DNA of 64,000 nucleotides, taken from positions 186,001 to 250,000 of the forward strand of contig OZ248397.1 in the NCBI GenBank assembly GCA_965234475.1, read 5' to 3'. Positions within the stretch are counted from its first letter, which is position 1. Every line of letters starts with the position of its first letter. The notes under the pieces were generated by a model that saw nothing but the letters and a program-made list of their open reading frames with translations, did no database searches and had not been told where the DNA came from. This DNA is from Methylopumilus sp947499625 (GTDB lineage: Bacteria > Pseudomonadota > Gammaproteobacteria > Burkholderiales > Methylophilaceae). Made by a program: the position numbers and the translations under genes. This document shows, in pieces, positions 34,330 to 42,665 of the stretch.

Positions 34330-36261
34330 ATGAATGAACTATTTATTAAACAATTTTTTAGTGTAAAAGGCGAGCTATCTCAGAGTATTCAAGATTATCG
34401 GGTGAGACAGGAGCAGGTCGACATCTCAGTTTTGATTGACGAGGCTATCACAAATAAAAAAAGATTAATTGTCGAGGCGGGTACGGGTATCGGTAAAACT
34501 TTTGCGTATCTTGTACCAGCTTTTTTGTCCGGTGGAAAAATTATTATTTCTACGGCTACCAAAAATCTTCAGGATCAGTTATTTACTAAAGATATTCCCA
34601 TGATTAGGGATGCATTAAATGTCCCCGTGACTTTAGCTATGCTAAAGGGCAGATCAAACTATCTATGTCATTTGCGATTAGAAAACGCCATGAGCGAAGG
34701 TGCTTTTATGACCAAAGAAGATGTCACCTATTTACATCTCGTTAACCAACATGCTAAGCATAGTTCGGATGGCGATAGATCAGAATTAGATACGATCCCA
34801 GAGAGCTCCTCGATATGGCCTCAGGTCACCTCCACTAAAGAAAATTGTTTAGGACAGGATTGTAGTTTTTACAAAGAGTGCTTTGTCATGAATGCCAGAA
34901 AAAAAGCATTGGCTGCTGACGTCACGATCGTGAATCACCATTTATTCTTTGCCGACCTTAATATGAAGGAAGAAGGTATATCTGAACTTCTACCAAAAGC
35001 CACTACGGTCATTTTTGATGAAGCACACCAGATACCCGATATCGCATCCATTTTCTTTGGAAAAAATGTTTCAACGGCTCAGATTAGTGAGATCGTTCAG
35101 GATGGCTATCAGATTTATCTAAAACATATGAAAGACGTTTCAGATTTTGAAACGACCTTAAATGATCTAGAAAAAGTAAATAAAGATTTTAGACTCGCAT
35201 TTCCAAGAGAATCGAATCGATATCCATACCAAAAAATTTCTACTTTTAGCCGATTCGATTCTGCTTACGAAGATCTAATTGAAAAACTCAAAAAATTAAT
35301 TAAGTTATTGGCTCATCACAAGGACAGGGATACAGAGATTGAAAAGTATTTTGATAGTGCAAATGAAATACTTTTAAATTTTGATGCTTGGCGCGAGGAT
35401 AAAGATGACAACTCAATCAAATGGGTGGAAGTTTATTCTCAGTCCGTGCAGCTTAATAATACCCCTCTATCGATCGCCGATATGTTTGCAAAACATATCA
35501 ATAATGAATCTACCTCATGGATCTTTACATCGGCAACCCTAGCTGTGAAAAATAATTTTGATCATTTCAAAAACCAACTAGGTTTAATAGATGCAGATTC
35601 TGTTTCTAAGGAAAGTCCATTTAACTACGCTGAAAAGGCTTTACTTTTTATACCTAAAGCGATGCCAGACGCTAATCATGAGAACTTTAATTTTGCGGTT
35701 GTGAATCAAATCTATCCCTTTATCAAAGCGAGTAAAGGTAGGGCATTTATTTTATGTACGACACTAAAGTCTATGCGGGAAATATATACACTCCTTCAAG
35801 ATAAAATTAAAACGGATCAGTTGGATTACCCCATATACCTTCAGGGTGATGGTTCAAGGAATCATCTTTTAAATAAGTTTAGAGAGCATGGTCACGCCAT
35901 CCTCATAGGCTCCTTAAGTTTTTGGGAGGGGGTTGATGTGAAGGGAGATGCCTTATCATTGGTGGTGATAGATAAATTGCCATTTTTTTCGCCAGAAGAT
36001 CCCGTGCTCGCTGCGCGAATTGATAAAATTAACCAAAGTGGAAAGAATGCCTTTATGGAATATCAATTGCCTAACGCAGTGATTACTTTAAAGCAGGGGG
36101 CGGGTCGATTAATTCGCGATGAGTTTGATAAGGGCGTGCTGGTGATATGTGATACAAGAATTATTGAAAAAGCTTATGGAAAAAGAATGTGGCAGAGCCT
36201 ACCTCCTTTCACTCGATCACGAGATGATTTTGAAGTCATCCAGTTTCTAGAAAAAATTTAA
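34330..36261 (+). CDS. yoaA: DinG/XPD-like iron-sulfur DNA helicase, YoaA type
   Basis: A 643-residue superfamily 2 helicase. Walker A is EAGTGIGKT (about 49-57) and the DEAH box is IFDEAHQI (near 230). Four cysteines (113, 173, 178, 184) form the 4Fe-4S site of the XPD/DinG family. Its length and its place right before tsaB match Escherichia coli YoaA (636 residues, same neighbour) better than DinG (716). Escherichia coli YoaA works in replication repair with the clamp-loader chi subunit. No LexA box is visible upstream. Confidence 0.9.
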   Translation: MNELFIKQFFSVKGELSQSIQDYRVRQEQVDISVLIDEAITNKKRLIVEAGTGIGKTFAYLVPAFLSGGKIIISTATKNLQDQLFTKDIPMIRDALNVPVTLAMLKGRSNYLCHLRLENAMSEGAFMTKEDVTYLHLVNQHAKHSSDGDRSELDTIPESSSIWPQVTSTKENCLGQDCSFYKECFVMNARKKALAADVTIVNHHLFFADLNMKEEGISELLPKATTVIFDEAHQIPDIASIFFGKNVSTAQISEIVQDGYQIYLKHMKDVSDFETTLNDLEKVNKDFRLAFPRESNRYPYQKISTFSRFDSAYEDLIEKLKKLIKLLAHHKDRDTEIEKYFDSANEILLNFDAWREDKDDNSIKWVEVYSQSVQLNNTPLSIADMFAKHINNESTSWIFTSATLAVKNNFDHFKNQLGLIDADSVSKESPFNYAEKALLFIPKAMPDANHENFNFAVVNQIYPFIKASKGRAFILCTTLKSMREIYTLLQDKIKTDQLDYPIYLQGDGSRNHLLNKFREHGHAILIGSLSFWEGVDVKGDALSLVVIDKLPFFSPEDPVLAARIDKINQSGKNAFMEYQLPNAVITLKQGAGRLIRDEFDKGVLVICDTRIIEKAYGKRMWQSLPPFTRSRDDFEVIQFLEKI

Positions 36262-36264
36262 TTT

Positions 36265-36951
36265 ATGAAAATCTTATCCTTAGATACTTCGACCGAATAT
36301 ATGTCTTTAGGCTTAAAGATTGATAAAGATTTTTATTCAATCAGTATCAAGGCTGGACAGACGCACTCAGAAATTGTCTTGCCAGAAATAAAAAAATTAT
36401 TAAGCGAGCATCAATTAACCATAACAGATCTTGACGCTGTTGCATTTGGGAGAGGCCCAGGTTCATTTACAGGGATTAGAATTGCCTGCGGCATCGCTTA
36501 CGGATTGGGCTATGGTGCATCAATCCCAGTCATTGGTGTAAATAATCTTTTGGCACTTGCTGAGAGATCAGGTAAAGATAAAGTGATCAGTGGTGTCGAT
36601 GCCAGAATGGGTGAAATCTATTTAAGTGCCTTCATAAAAGAAGGGGAAGTATTTTCAGAGCCTATGCTAGAAGGTGTTTATAAGCCACATGAATTACCTC
36701 AGCTTAAAGAATTAGGTTGGACCTTAGTTGGTAATGCAATTGAAACATACGAAAAGGAAATGAAAGATCACTTTGATCAGCAGATTGAAGAGGTTATTTA
36801 CGGCCCCTATGAAGTAGTCGAATCCATTTCTAAACTTGCAATACCATTCATTAAAAATAAATTATTCGAGTTGATTCATGCCGAGCCCGTCTACTTAAGA
36901 AATAAAGTGGCCTTTACGACCGAAGAGCGAAAGGCATTGAATGCAGTTTAG
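36265..36951 (+). CDS. tsaB: tRNA threonylcarbamoyladenosine synthesis protein TsaB
   Basis: Scaffold partner of the TsaD transferase in t6A tRNA modification. The 228-residue protein has the ASKHA start ILSLDTSTEYMSLGL and the GRGPGSFTGIRIACGIAYGL signature (about 64-83). It works with TsaC, whose gene is at 10826-11368. It starts three bases after yoaA and overlaps rimI by eleven bases. Confidence 0.95.
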   Translation: MKILSLDTSTEYMSLGLKIDKDFYSISIKAGQTHSEIVLPEIKKLLSEHQLTITDLDAVAFGRGPGSFTGIRIACGIAYGLGYGASIPVIGVNNLLALAERSGKDKVISGVDARMGEIYLSAFIKEGEVFSEPMLEGVYKPHELPQLKELGWTLVGNAIETYEKEMKDHFDQQIEEVIYGPYEVVESISKLAIPFIKNKLFELIHAEPVYLRNKVAFTTEERKALNAV

Positions 36952-37378
36952 AGACTTTAAAGAGATCGATTTAAATGCGATCGAATTGATTGAAAGTGAA
37001 GTTCACACTTATCCTTGGACGCGAGGTAATTTTTTAGATTCAATAAAATCAAGTCACAAATGTTTTATGATGAAGCTCAATAACGAAATCATAGGGTATG
37101 CGGTCATAATGTTTGTATTAGATGAATGTCACGTACTTAATATAAGCATAAAAAAAAGTATGCAAAAGAAAGGCTATGGATCGGATTTACTTAAAGAGGT
37201 GATTCGTCGAGCAGGTTTGGCTCGTTCGAAAACGATTTATCTTGAAGTGAGGTCGTCCAATCATGCTGCTATTCATTTGTATGACAAACATGGGTTTAAT
37301 GAAATGAGTGTCAGAAAAGATTATTATCGCGCTAAAGAAGGACGGGAAAACGCCGTTTTAATGGGGCTAGTGATTTGA
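36941..37378 (+). CDS. rimI: Ribosomal protein bS18-alanine N-acetyltransferase-like
   Basis: A 145-residue GNAT acetyltransferase. The acetyl-CoA loop is KKGYGSDLLKEVIRRA (about 77-92), followed by the RSSNHAAIHLYDKHGF segment (about 104-119) and the YYRAKEGRENAVLMGL ending characteristic of RimI. RimI acetylates the N-terminal alanine of ribosomal protein S18. The gene pair tsaB-rimI is common in bacteria. The stop overlaps the next ATG (TGATG). Confidence 0.93.
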   Translation: MQFRDFKEIDLNAIELIESEVHTYPWTRGNFLDSIKSSHKCFMMKLNNEIIGYAVIMFVLDECHVLNISIKKSMQKKGYGSDLLKEVIRRAGLARSKTIYLEVRSSNHAAIHLYDKHGFNEMSVRKDYYRAKEGRENAVLMGLVI

Positions 37379-37893
37379 TGGATGCTGAATACACAAAAAG
37401 AATTTTAAAAGAACTTGAATTATTTCCCCCTTGGAAATTAAAGGACAGGCATATTGTTGAGTCCCCTCTAAAAGAAGAGGCTCAGCCTATTGAGACTGAT
37501 TTATTTTTTGTATTCAAAATCAAATACGCTGAAGAATCCTTATTACTTTTAAGTCAGAATTTTGCATTGGAAAAGGAAGAGGCTGCACAAGACTTATTTT
37601 TAAATATTGCAAAGTTTATTTCAACAATGATAGGTCAAGACACGTTTCAGAAAAATCATTTATTAATACTCACTAAAGATCAATTAAGTGACCTATGCCT
37701 AAATACCCCTCCAAAGCATATGTTAGCTTTTGGCTTGAATAATCAGTTTTTTGAAGAATACAAAACAAATGATTTGATGAATAATGTCACTATGAACATT
37801 AAGCATACGCTTGGTCTTAATCATCTGCTGCAAAACCCAAAAGATAAGAAATTGGTTTGGGAAAATATTTTAGATTTAATTAAAGATCTTTAA
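37378..37893 (+). CDS. Putative DNA polymerase III psi subunit (HolD-like), diverged
   Basis: A 171-residue protein with no obvious annotation. I align it by eye to Escherichia coli HolD (137 residues). The N-terminal LKELELFPPWKLK corresponds to LQQLGITQWSLR, the psi peptide that binds the clamp loader. The middle LLILTKDQLSDL corresponds to VLQLTPEKIAML. The C-terminal LLQNPKDKKLVWENI corresponds to DLRANPTARAALWQQI. In Escherichia coli holD also adjoins rimI. The alternative is a remnant of the uracil-DNA glycosylase gene often found after rimI in betaproteobacteria, but no glycosylase motif or cysteine cluster is present. The ATG at 37378 is preferred to the TTG at 37375. Confidence 0.6.
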   Translation: MDAEYTKRILKELELFPPWKLKDRHIVESPLKEEAQPIETDLFFVFKIKYAEESLLLLSQNFALEKEEAAQDLFLNIAKFISTMIGQDTFQKNHLLILTKDQLSDLCLNTPPKHMLAFGLNNQFFEEYKTNDLMNNVTMNIKHTLGLNHLLQNPKDKKLVWENILDLIKDL

Positions 37894-37909
37894 ATAAGAA
37901 AGAATATCA

Positions 37910-39634
37910 ATGCTCGCATCAAAATTCTACATTTCAACTCTAAAAGAGGCTCCCTCGGAAGCTGAGCTTATTAGTCATAAACTTATGATTCGTGCAGGCT
38001 TTATTAAGCGTTTAGGTTCAGGCCTTTATTCTTGGATGCCACTCGGCTTAAAAGTTTTAAGAAAAATTGAAGCGATTGTGAGAAATGAAATGAATAAGGC
38101 GGGGGCGGTTGAGTTATTAATGCCAGCCATCCAGCCATCTGAGTTATGGGAAGAGACAGGTCGATGGGAACTCTTCGGCCCGCAGATGCTAAAGATTAAA
38201 GATCGCCATGATCGAAGTTTTTGTTTTGGACCGACGCACGAAGAAGTGATCACGGATATTGCCAGAAAAGAAATTAATAGCTACAAGCAATTGCCTATTA
38301 ATTTTTATCAGATTCAAATGAAGTTTAGGGATGAGATTAGGCCTCGTTTTGGGGTGATGCGTGCCCGCGAGTTTCTTATGAAGGATGCTTATTCTTTTCA
38401 CACCTCAAAAAACTCTCTACAAGAAACTTATGAGACGATGTATCAGGTCTACACCAATATTTTTAATAAGATAGGTCTTCAGTTTAGAGCAGTGAAAGCG
38501 GATACCGGTGCTATTGGGGGAGACGGGTCACATGAGTTTCATGTCTTAGCTGATTCTGGTGAAGATGCGATCGCATATAGCTCGGTGTCCGACTACGCCG
38601 CTAATATTGAATTAGCAGAAGCAATTCTTCAGGATGATAAAAGATCTGATGCAATAGAGTTGATGGTTAAATTTGATACACCAAAACAGACGACATGTGA
38701 CGATGTCGCTAAGTTAATTGGTGCATCTACTCAGAAGACAGTCAAAACTATAGCACTCATCAATCAAACCAACGAAGCGAATGAATTTTTCTTGGTTCTT
38801 CTTAGAGGCGATCATGAGCTTAATGAACTGAAACTATCTAAACTAAGAGGGTTTGAGAGTTTCCGTTTTGCAACTGAAGAGGAAGTGAAAGAACATCTTA
38901 AATGTCCACCAGGATTTATTGGGCCTGTGGGAGTTAAATCTTCTATAAAAATTATAGCGGATAAGTCCGTCAGTATTCTGTCTGATTTTATCTGCGGAGC
39001 AAATGAGCCTAAGCTTCATCTCAGGGGGGTAAACTTTGTGCGAGATCTCCCAGAGCCATTACTTTATGAGGACTTAAGAAAAGTGGTTGAAGGTGACGTG
39101 AGTCCAGATAAGCAAGGCATACTTCAGATATGCAGGGGGATTGAAGTGGGCCACATTTTCCAATTGGGTAATAGGTATTCTAAAGCGATGAAGGCCGAAT
39201 ACTTAGACGAAAATGGTCAAACTCAAATTCTAGAGATGGGCTGTTATGGCATCGGGGTATCCCGAATTGTAGCTGCTGCGATTGAGCAGTTGCACGATGA
39301 TAAGGGCATTGTCCTCCCCTTTAATATTGCTCCTTTTGAAGTGGTGATTGCACCTATAGGTTACGACAAAAGCAGTGAAGTCAAAGCTTCGGCCCACAAA
39401 ATTTATGATGCCCTTAAAGAAATGGGCGTGGATGTTTTGCTAGATGATCGGGGTGAACGCCCAGGCATTATGTTTGCTGAGATGGAATTGATAGGCATTC
39501 CTTATCGAATTGTCATTGGGGATCGCAATTTAAAAGGGGGTAAGGTCGAGTTTCAAGGTCGATTGGATCATGAATCTAAATTAATTGATGAAAATCATAT
39601 AGTTAAAGAAATTAAATCTTTATTATCCCTTTAA
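37910..39634 (+). CDS. proS: Prolyl-tRNA synthetase
   Basis: Charges tRNA-Pro with proline. The 574-residue length shows the bacterial (ProS type) form with the editing insertion (about 230-390) between motifs 2 and 3. Class II motifs are visible: LMPAIQPSELWEETGRW, FRDEIRPRFGVMRAREFLMK (motif 2 region, about 138-157) and GCYGIGVSRIVAAAIEQ (motif 3). The C-terminal anticodon-binding domain has DVLLDDRGERPGIMFAEMEL. It begins 16 bases after the HolD-like gene, probably in the same operon. Confidence 0.98.
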   Translation: MLASKFYISTLKEAPSEAELISHKLMIRAGFIKRLGSGLYSWMPLGLKVLRKIEAIVRNEMNKAGAVELLMPAIQPSELWEETGRWELFGPQMLKIKDRHDRSFCFGPTHEEVITDIARKEINSYKQLPINFYQIQMKFRDEIRPRFGVMRAREFLMKDAYSFHTSKNSLQETYETMYQVYTNIFNKIGLQFRAVKADTGAIGGDGSHEFHVLADSGEDAIAYSSVSDYAANIELAEAILQDDKRSDAIELMVKFDTPKQTTCDDVAKLIGASTQKTVKTIALINQTNEANEFFLVLLRGDHELNELKLSKLRGFESFRFATEEEVKEHLKCPPGFIGPVGVKSSIKIIADKSVSILSDFICGANEPKLHLRGVNFVRDLPEPLLYEDLRKVVEGDVSPDKQGILQICRGIEVGHIFQLGNRYSKAMKAEYLDENGQTQILEMGCYGIGVSRIVAAAIEQLHDDKGIVLPFNIAPFEVVIAPIGYDKSSEVKASAHKIYDALKEMGVDVLLDDRGERPGIMFAEMELIGIPYRIVIGDRNLKGGKVEFQGRLDHESKLIDENHIVKEIKSLLSL

Positions 39635-39741
39635 GTACCAAACCCAATTTTTTTATAAGACTCTGATTTTATTGAGTTATTTTTGCCAAGCATTTATTAC
39701 AAAATAATTACAATTAAGTGGTGTATTTGTTTAAAAAAAAG

Positions 39742-39845
39742 GTTAGTATTCGGCAAGTAGTTAGTAATCGACGACCTGGAAGACTAGGGCCAATTGATAA
39801 CTAAGTGCTCAAGTACTATAGCTCTTTGATGTAAATATACAGTCA
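39742..39845 (+). promoter_or_regulatory. Promoter region of the DUF1097 gene
   Basis: This is the fullest intergenic region of the window (39635-39865). TTGATA (39794-39799) and TATAGC (39817-39822) are 17 bases apart, a fair sigma-70 promoter. Upstream is a direct repeat, GTTAGTA at 39742-39748 and 39760-39766, with an 18-base period. An imperfect inverted repeat (TTAGTAATC 39761-39769; GATAACTAA 39796-39804) overlaps the -35. These could be binding sites for a regulator, but no known consensus fits. I see no gene in the region. Confidence 0.4.
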
Positions 39846-39865
39846 ACTAAACTTTAGGAGATGTT

Positions 39866-40348
39866 ATGTCGAAATCATTAGCAGTAGCAATCAGTGTTGG
39901 TGTAATAGCAGGTCTTTGGACTTTCCTTGGAAGTGGTTATCTCAGCTTTGCAAATATCGCGATTGGTTTTATAGCTTGGGCTGCATCTGGCCTAGTTGGC
40001 AAATCAGACGCAATGCAAAAAACAGTTATCGGAATGACCTTCGGCGCAATCATTGCATCAGTTGCAGTTTATTTAGCGGGTGTTGAATTACCTGTAATAG
40101 GCGCAAACCTTGCACTAGGCGTAGGTATAGCAGCACTCATTCTTGTACTCGTTGCTGATAAGGTGTCTCAAGTTGCTAATGTTGGCGCGAATGTTTTAGG
40201 TTTTGCGTCAGCTTTTACACTTGGGCCAAGTGCAGCTAGTATCGGTGCAATGGATTTATCTAATCCAGTAGCTATTGTTTTAGTTTCAAGTATCTTGGGC
40301 GTAGTTGCAGGTAATTTAGCAGGAAGACTTGCAGGTGCAATTAAGTAA
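39866..40348 (+). CDS. DUF1097-like integral membrane protein
   Basis: A 160-residue, very hydrophobic protein with about five membrane segments, rich in Gly, Ala, Ile and Val. Its pattern (N-terminal AVAISVGVIAGLWTFLGSGY, late NLAGRLAG) resembles DUF1097/YcdZ-type proteins. Function unknown. It stands alone with its own promoter region, a strong AGGAGA ribosome site seven bases before the ATG, and its own strong terminator, which together suggest high expression. No periplasmic or cytoplasmic domain is present. Confidence 0.75.
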   Translation: MSKSLAVAISVGVIAGLWTFLGSGYLSFANIAIGFIAWAASGLVGKSDAMQKTVIGMTFGAIIASVAVYLAGVELPVIGANLALGVGIAALILVLVADKVSQVANVGANVLGFASAFTLGPSAASIGAMDLSNPVAIVLVSSILGVVAGNLAGRLAGAIK

Positions 40349-40364
40349 TTATTTTAAGTAGTTT

Positions 40365-40395
40365 AAAAAAACGCACCCCTTGGGTGCGTTTTTTT
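40365..40395. terminator. Bidirectional intrinsic terminator
   Basis: AAAAAAACGCACCC (40365-40378) and GGGTGCGTTTTTTT (40382-40395) are perfect complements with a three-base loop. It ends the DUF1097 message on plus. On minus it lies over the stop codon of the facing gene (TTA at 40394-40396), so that gene ends inside the terminator arm. Confidence 0.93.
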
Positions 40396-41263
40396 ATTTA
40401 GATTTACTAGAGATTTTAAATCCGTAATAGGTTCCGAATTCACCTTCAGATTCGTTATATATAAAGAATAGATTATTTGTATAGCCGAGACCGTTGTAAT
40501 GATTATGGGCTCTTAGTTTTATCTCTTTTGGTAAGATGGATTTGCCAACATACTTACCTTTAGCATTAAAGATTAATACTGCTTTATGATCGACATCGAG
40601 AATCGCCATCTCTTCCCCCTCGATGCTTGTGGCTGCAATAAAATTATCACTTAGATCGTCAAACGCAACACCTGCCGATTTTAAATCTAGATTAATTTCC
40701 CCTATCTTATTGCCTTCGTTAGCATCAATGACGATAACTTTGTCACTCCTCTTTTGTTTAGCAAAGTAATGATTAGATTTGGAATCAAACGAAGGCATTG
40801 TAGCCGAATCACCAAAGGCAGGATTAAAACCTGAAACCTCTTTTGAACTGCCTTTTAAAATACCTTGAGGGTCAAGATCTAACGAAAAAATACCAGTATT
40901 AGGCGCAAAACCTGCTTCACTCGATATATTGTAAGTAATCGTTGTAAGCTGAAAGTTGACTTCATTATAAAAAATGGAGCGATTATCAAATCCCGCTTGT
41001 GTTGAAGCTAAGTACTTTCCAGATTGATCATAAGTATGAATAAGCGATTTAGAGATAGGCGCTTCGGTTTCAGAGCCTAAGGGCGCTAGGCCGCCATCGG
41101 CGATGTAATATTTTTTTTGCCCTGGAATAAAAGCCACCGTCATAGGTCGTGTGGTGGGCTTCTTAGCAAGTGTAATCTTAACTTCTGTTTTTGCTTCAGG
41201 AAGGACGTCCGCATAAATTACATAATTAAATATTAAGAAACATAGGGCAATAATAATTTTCAT
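40394..41263 (-). CDS. Secreted protein of unknown function, possible beta-propeller
   Basis: A 289-residue protein with a signal peptide (about 1-18; cut after IYA). The rest consists of repeated short beta-like stretches such as KYYIADGGLAP, HYFAKQKRSDKVIVIDAN and AVLIFNAKGKYVGKSIL. These resemble the blades of NHL/YVTN-type propellers and include one strand of the form KVIVIDANEGNKIGEI. I do not recognise the family. It is 29 bases downstream of queA and may share its transcript. No catalytic residues can be pointed to. Confidence 0.6.
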   Translation of the reverse strand: MKIIIALCFLIFNYVIYADVLPEAKTEVKITLAKKPTTRPMTVAFIPGQKKYYIADGGLAPLGSETEAPISKSLIHTYDQSGKYLASTQAGFDNRSIFYNEVNFQLTTITYNISSEAGFAPNTGIFSLDLDPQGILKGSSKEVSGFNPAFGDSATMPSFDSKSNHYFAKQKRSDKVIVIDANEGNKIGEINLDLKSAGVAFDDLSDNFIAATSIEGEEMAILDVDHKAVLIFNAKGKYVGKSILPKEIKLRAHNHYNGLGYTNNLFFIYNESEGEFGTYYGFKISSKSK

Positions 41264-41292
41264 AGATCAATCTTTTAAGGTTAGTTAATAAT

Positions 41293-42318
41293 TTAAGACC
41301 GCTCAATAAACGTAGCATCGCCATAACTAAAAAAGCGATATTCATGTTTAATCGCGTGCTGATATAGTTTCTTCATGGTATCACTTCCGCTAAAAGCCGA
41401 GACTAAAATAAATAAGGTGCTTTTGGGTAAATGGAAGTTAGTGAGTAATGCGTCCACAATTTTAAATGTATAGCCTGGTTTAATAAAGATAGAAGTTTCT
41501 TTAAATCCAGCCTGAATCGTTTTCTCAGAAAATTTACTTTCAAGAGCCCTTAAAACGGTAGTACCGATTGCAACAATTCTGCCATTATTCAACTTGGCAT
41601 CATCAATCATTTGAATAGTTTTCTCAGGCACATTAAAAGATTCACTATGCATTTGATGATGATCGAGATCATTTTCTCTGACGGGCTGAAAAGTGCCAGC
41701 GCCGACATGCAGCGTTAGAAAAGTATATTTAATCTTTTTGTCATCTAAGGCCTTAAAGATTTCATCGGTGAAGTGGAGTCCAGCTGTAGGAGAGGCAACA
41801 GCGCCAGATTCTTTCGCATAGATGGTTTGGTATCTGTTTTCATCGGATAGATTTGCACTTCTTTCGATGTAAGGTGGTAAGGGGATATGTCCGTATTTTT
41901 CGAGTATGTCGTAGCTGGATAAATTTGAATTCAATTCAATATAAAAAAGATTGTTTTCTTTCTTGATGACCTTAACCGATACGTCTTTATTGATCTCAAA
42001 GATGGTGCCATCTAATATTTTTCTGGATGTTTTTAAGTGCGCGAGTGCATGATGATCATCTATGATGCGCTCAATCATAATTTCAACTTTCCCACCTGTT
42101 ATTTTTTCCCCAAATAACCTCGCTTTAATCACACGTGTATCGTTGAAAATTAAAAGATCATTTGAATTTAATAAATCAACAAAGTCCGTAAACTTTTTAT
42201 CGCTGAATGATTTTGTATTTTTATTTAAAACAAGAAGTCGACTTGAATCCCTCTTTTGAAGAGGGTCTTGGGCAATAAGATGGTGGGGCAGATCAAAATT
42301 AAATTCTTCAATTAGCAT
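41293..42318 (-). CDS. queA: S-adenosylmethionine:tRNA ribosyltransferase-isomerase
   Basis: Adds the cyclopentene ring precursor to preQ1-modified tRNA in queuosine synthesis, using the ribosyl part of S-adenosylmethionine. The 341-residue protein starts EFNFDLPHHLIAQDP, as in the family. It has NDTRVIKARLFGEK (about 56-69), GHIPLPPYIER, ESGAVASPTAGLHFT (about 172-186) and LLTNFHLPKSTLFILVSAF. The usual neighbour tgt is absent, at least in this window. Confidence 0.97.
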   Translation of the reverse strand: MLIEEFNFDLPHHLIAQDPLQKRDSSRLLVLNKNTKSFSDKKFTDFVDLLNSNDLLIFNDTRVIKARLFGEKITGGKVEIMIERIIDDHHALAHLKTSRKILDGTIFEINKDVSVKVIKKENNLFYIELNSNLSSYDILEKYGHIPLPPYIERSANLSDENRYQTIYAKESGAVASPTAGLHFTDEIFKALDDKKIKYTFLTLHVGAGTFQPVRENDLDHHQMHSESFNVPEKTIQMIDDAKLNNGRIVAIGTTVLRALESKFSEKTIQAGFKETSIFIKPGYTFKIVDALLTNFHLPKSTLFILVSAFSGSDTMKKLYQHAIKHEYRFFSYGDATFIERS

Positions 42319-42377
42319 ATTATATTTAAGCGCTTAATATTTTAAGAGAAATCTTTATAATGATCTTAATATTAGAA

Positions 42378-42569
42378 TTATTTAATATGATTTAAAATAA
42401 CATTAACTAAAATTGCAAGCGTTAACAGCAAAAGAATAGCCACTAAAAAGCCTATAATCAGAAAATACTTTATTCCATGTTTTTCAACAAAAGCATCATC
42501 CTGAGAAAGTTTTCTATTGCTTTGGACGCCGAAAAAAGCAGATAGGATACTTTTAATGATATTGAGCAT
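42378..42569 (-). CDS. DUF2970-like small membrane protein
   Basis: A 63-residue protein with an N-terminal segment (IIKSILSAFFGVQSNRKLSQDD) and one membrane helix (about 34-58). The AFFGVQ-x(n)-D pattern and the single C-terminal helix match betaproteobacterial DUF2970 proteins. Function unknown. It lies 59 bases upstream of queA on the same strand. Confidence 0.72.
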   Translation of the reverse strand: MLNIIKSILSAFFGVQSNRKLSQDDAFVEKHGIKYFLIIGFLVAILLLLTLAILVNVILNHIK

Positions 42570-42611
42570 AGTCTTTATATTAAGCTTTAGATTCTTCCAA
42601 TTTTAATATAG

Positions 42612-42642
42612 TTATCAGAAATAAGCCGATATTATCTATAAT
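42612..42642 (+). promoter_or_regulatory. Candidate promoter of tRNA-Leu
   Basis: A perfect TATAAT (42637-42642) lies 23 bases before the tRNA 5' end. The best -35 is TTATCA (42612-42617), with a long 19-base spacer. The distance to the mature tRNA leaves a short leader, as is normal for tRNA genes. Confidence 0.55.
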
Positions 42643-42665
42643 GTTAAGCTTGTAAGCTTCTAGAA

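Noticed and set aside
37378..37893. Uracil-DNA glycosylase, the gene often found after rimI in betaproteobacteria
   Set aside because: None of the glycosylase signatures (GExPG, HPS/A) or Fe-S cysteines are present. The N-terminal resemblance to the glycosylase extension is also explained by the HolD-like peptide.
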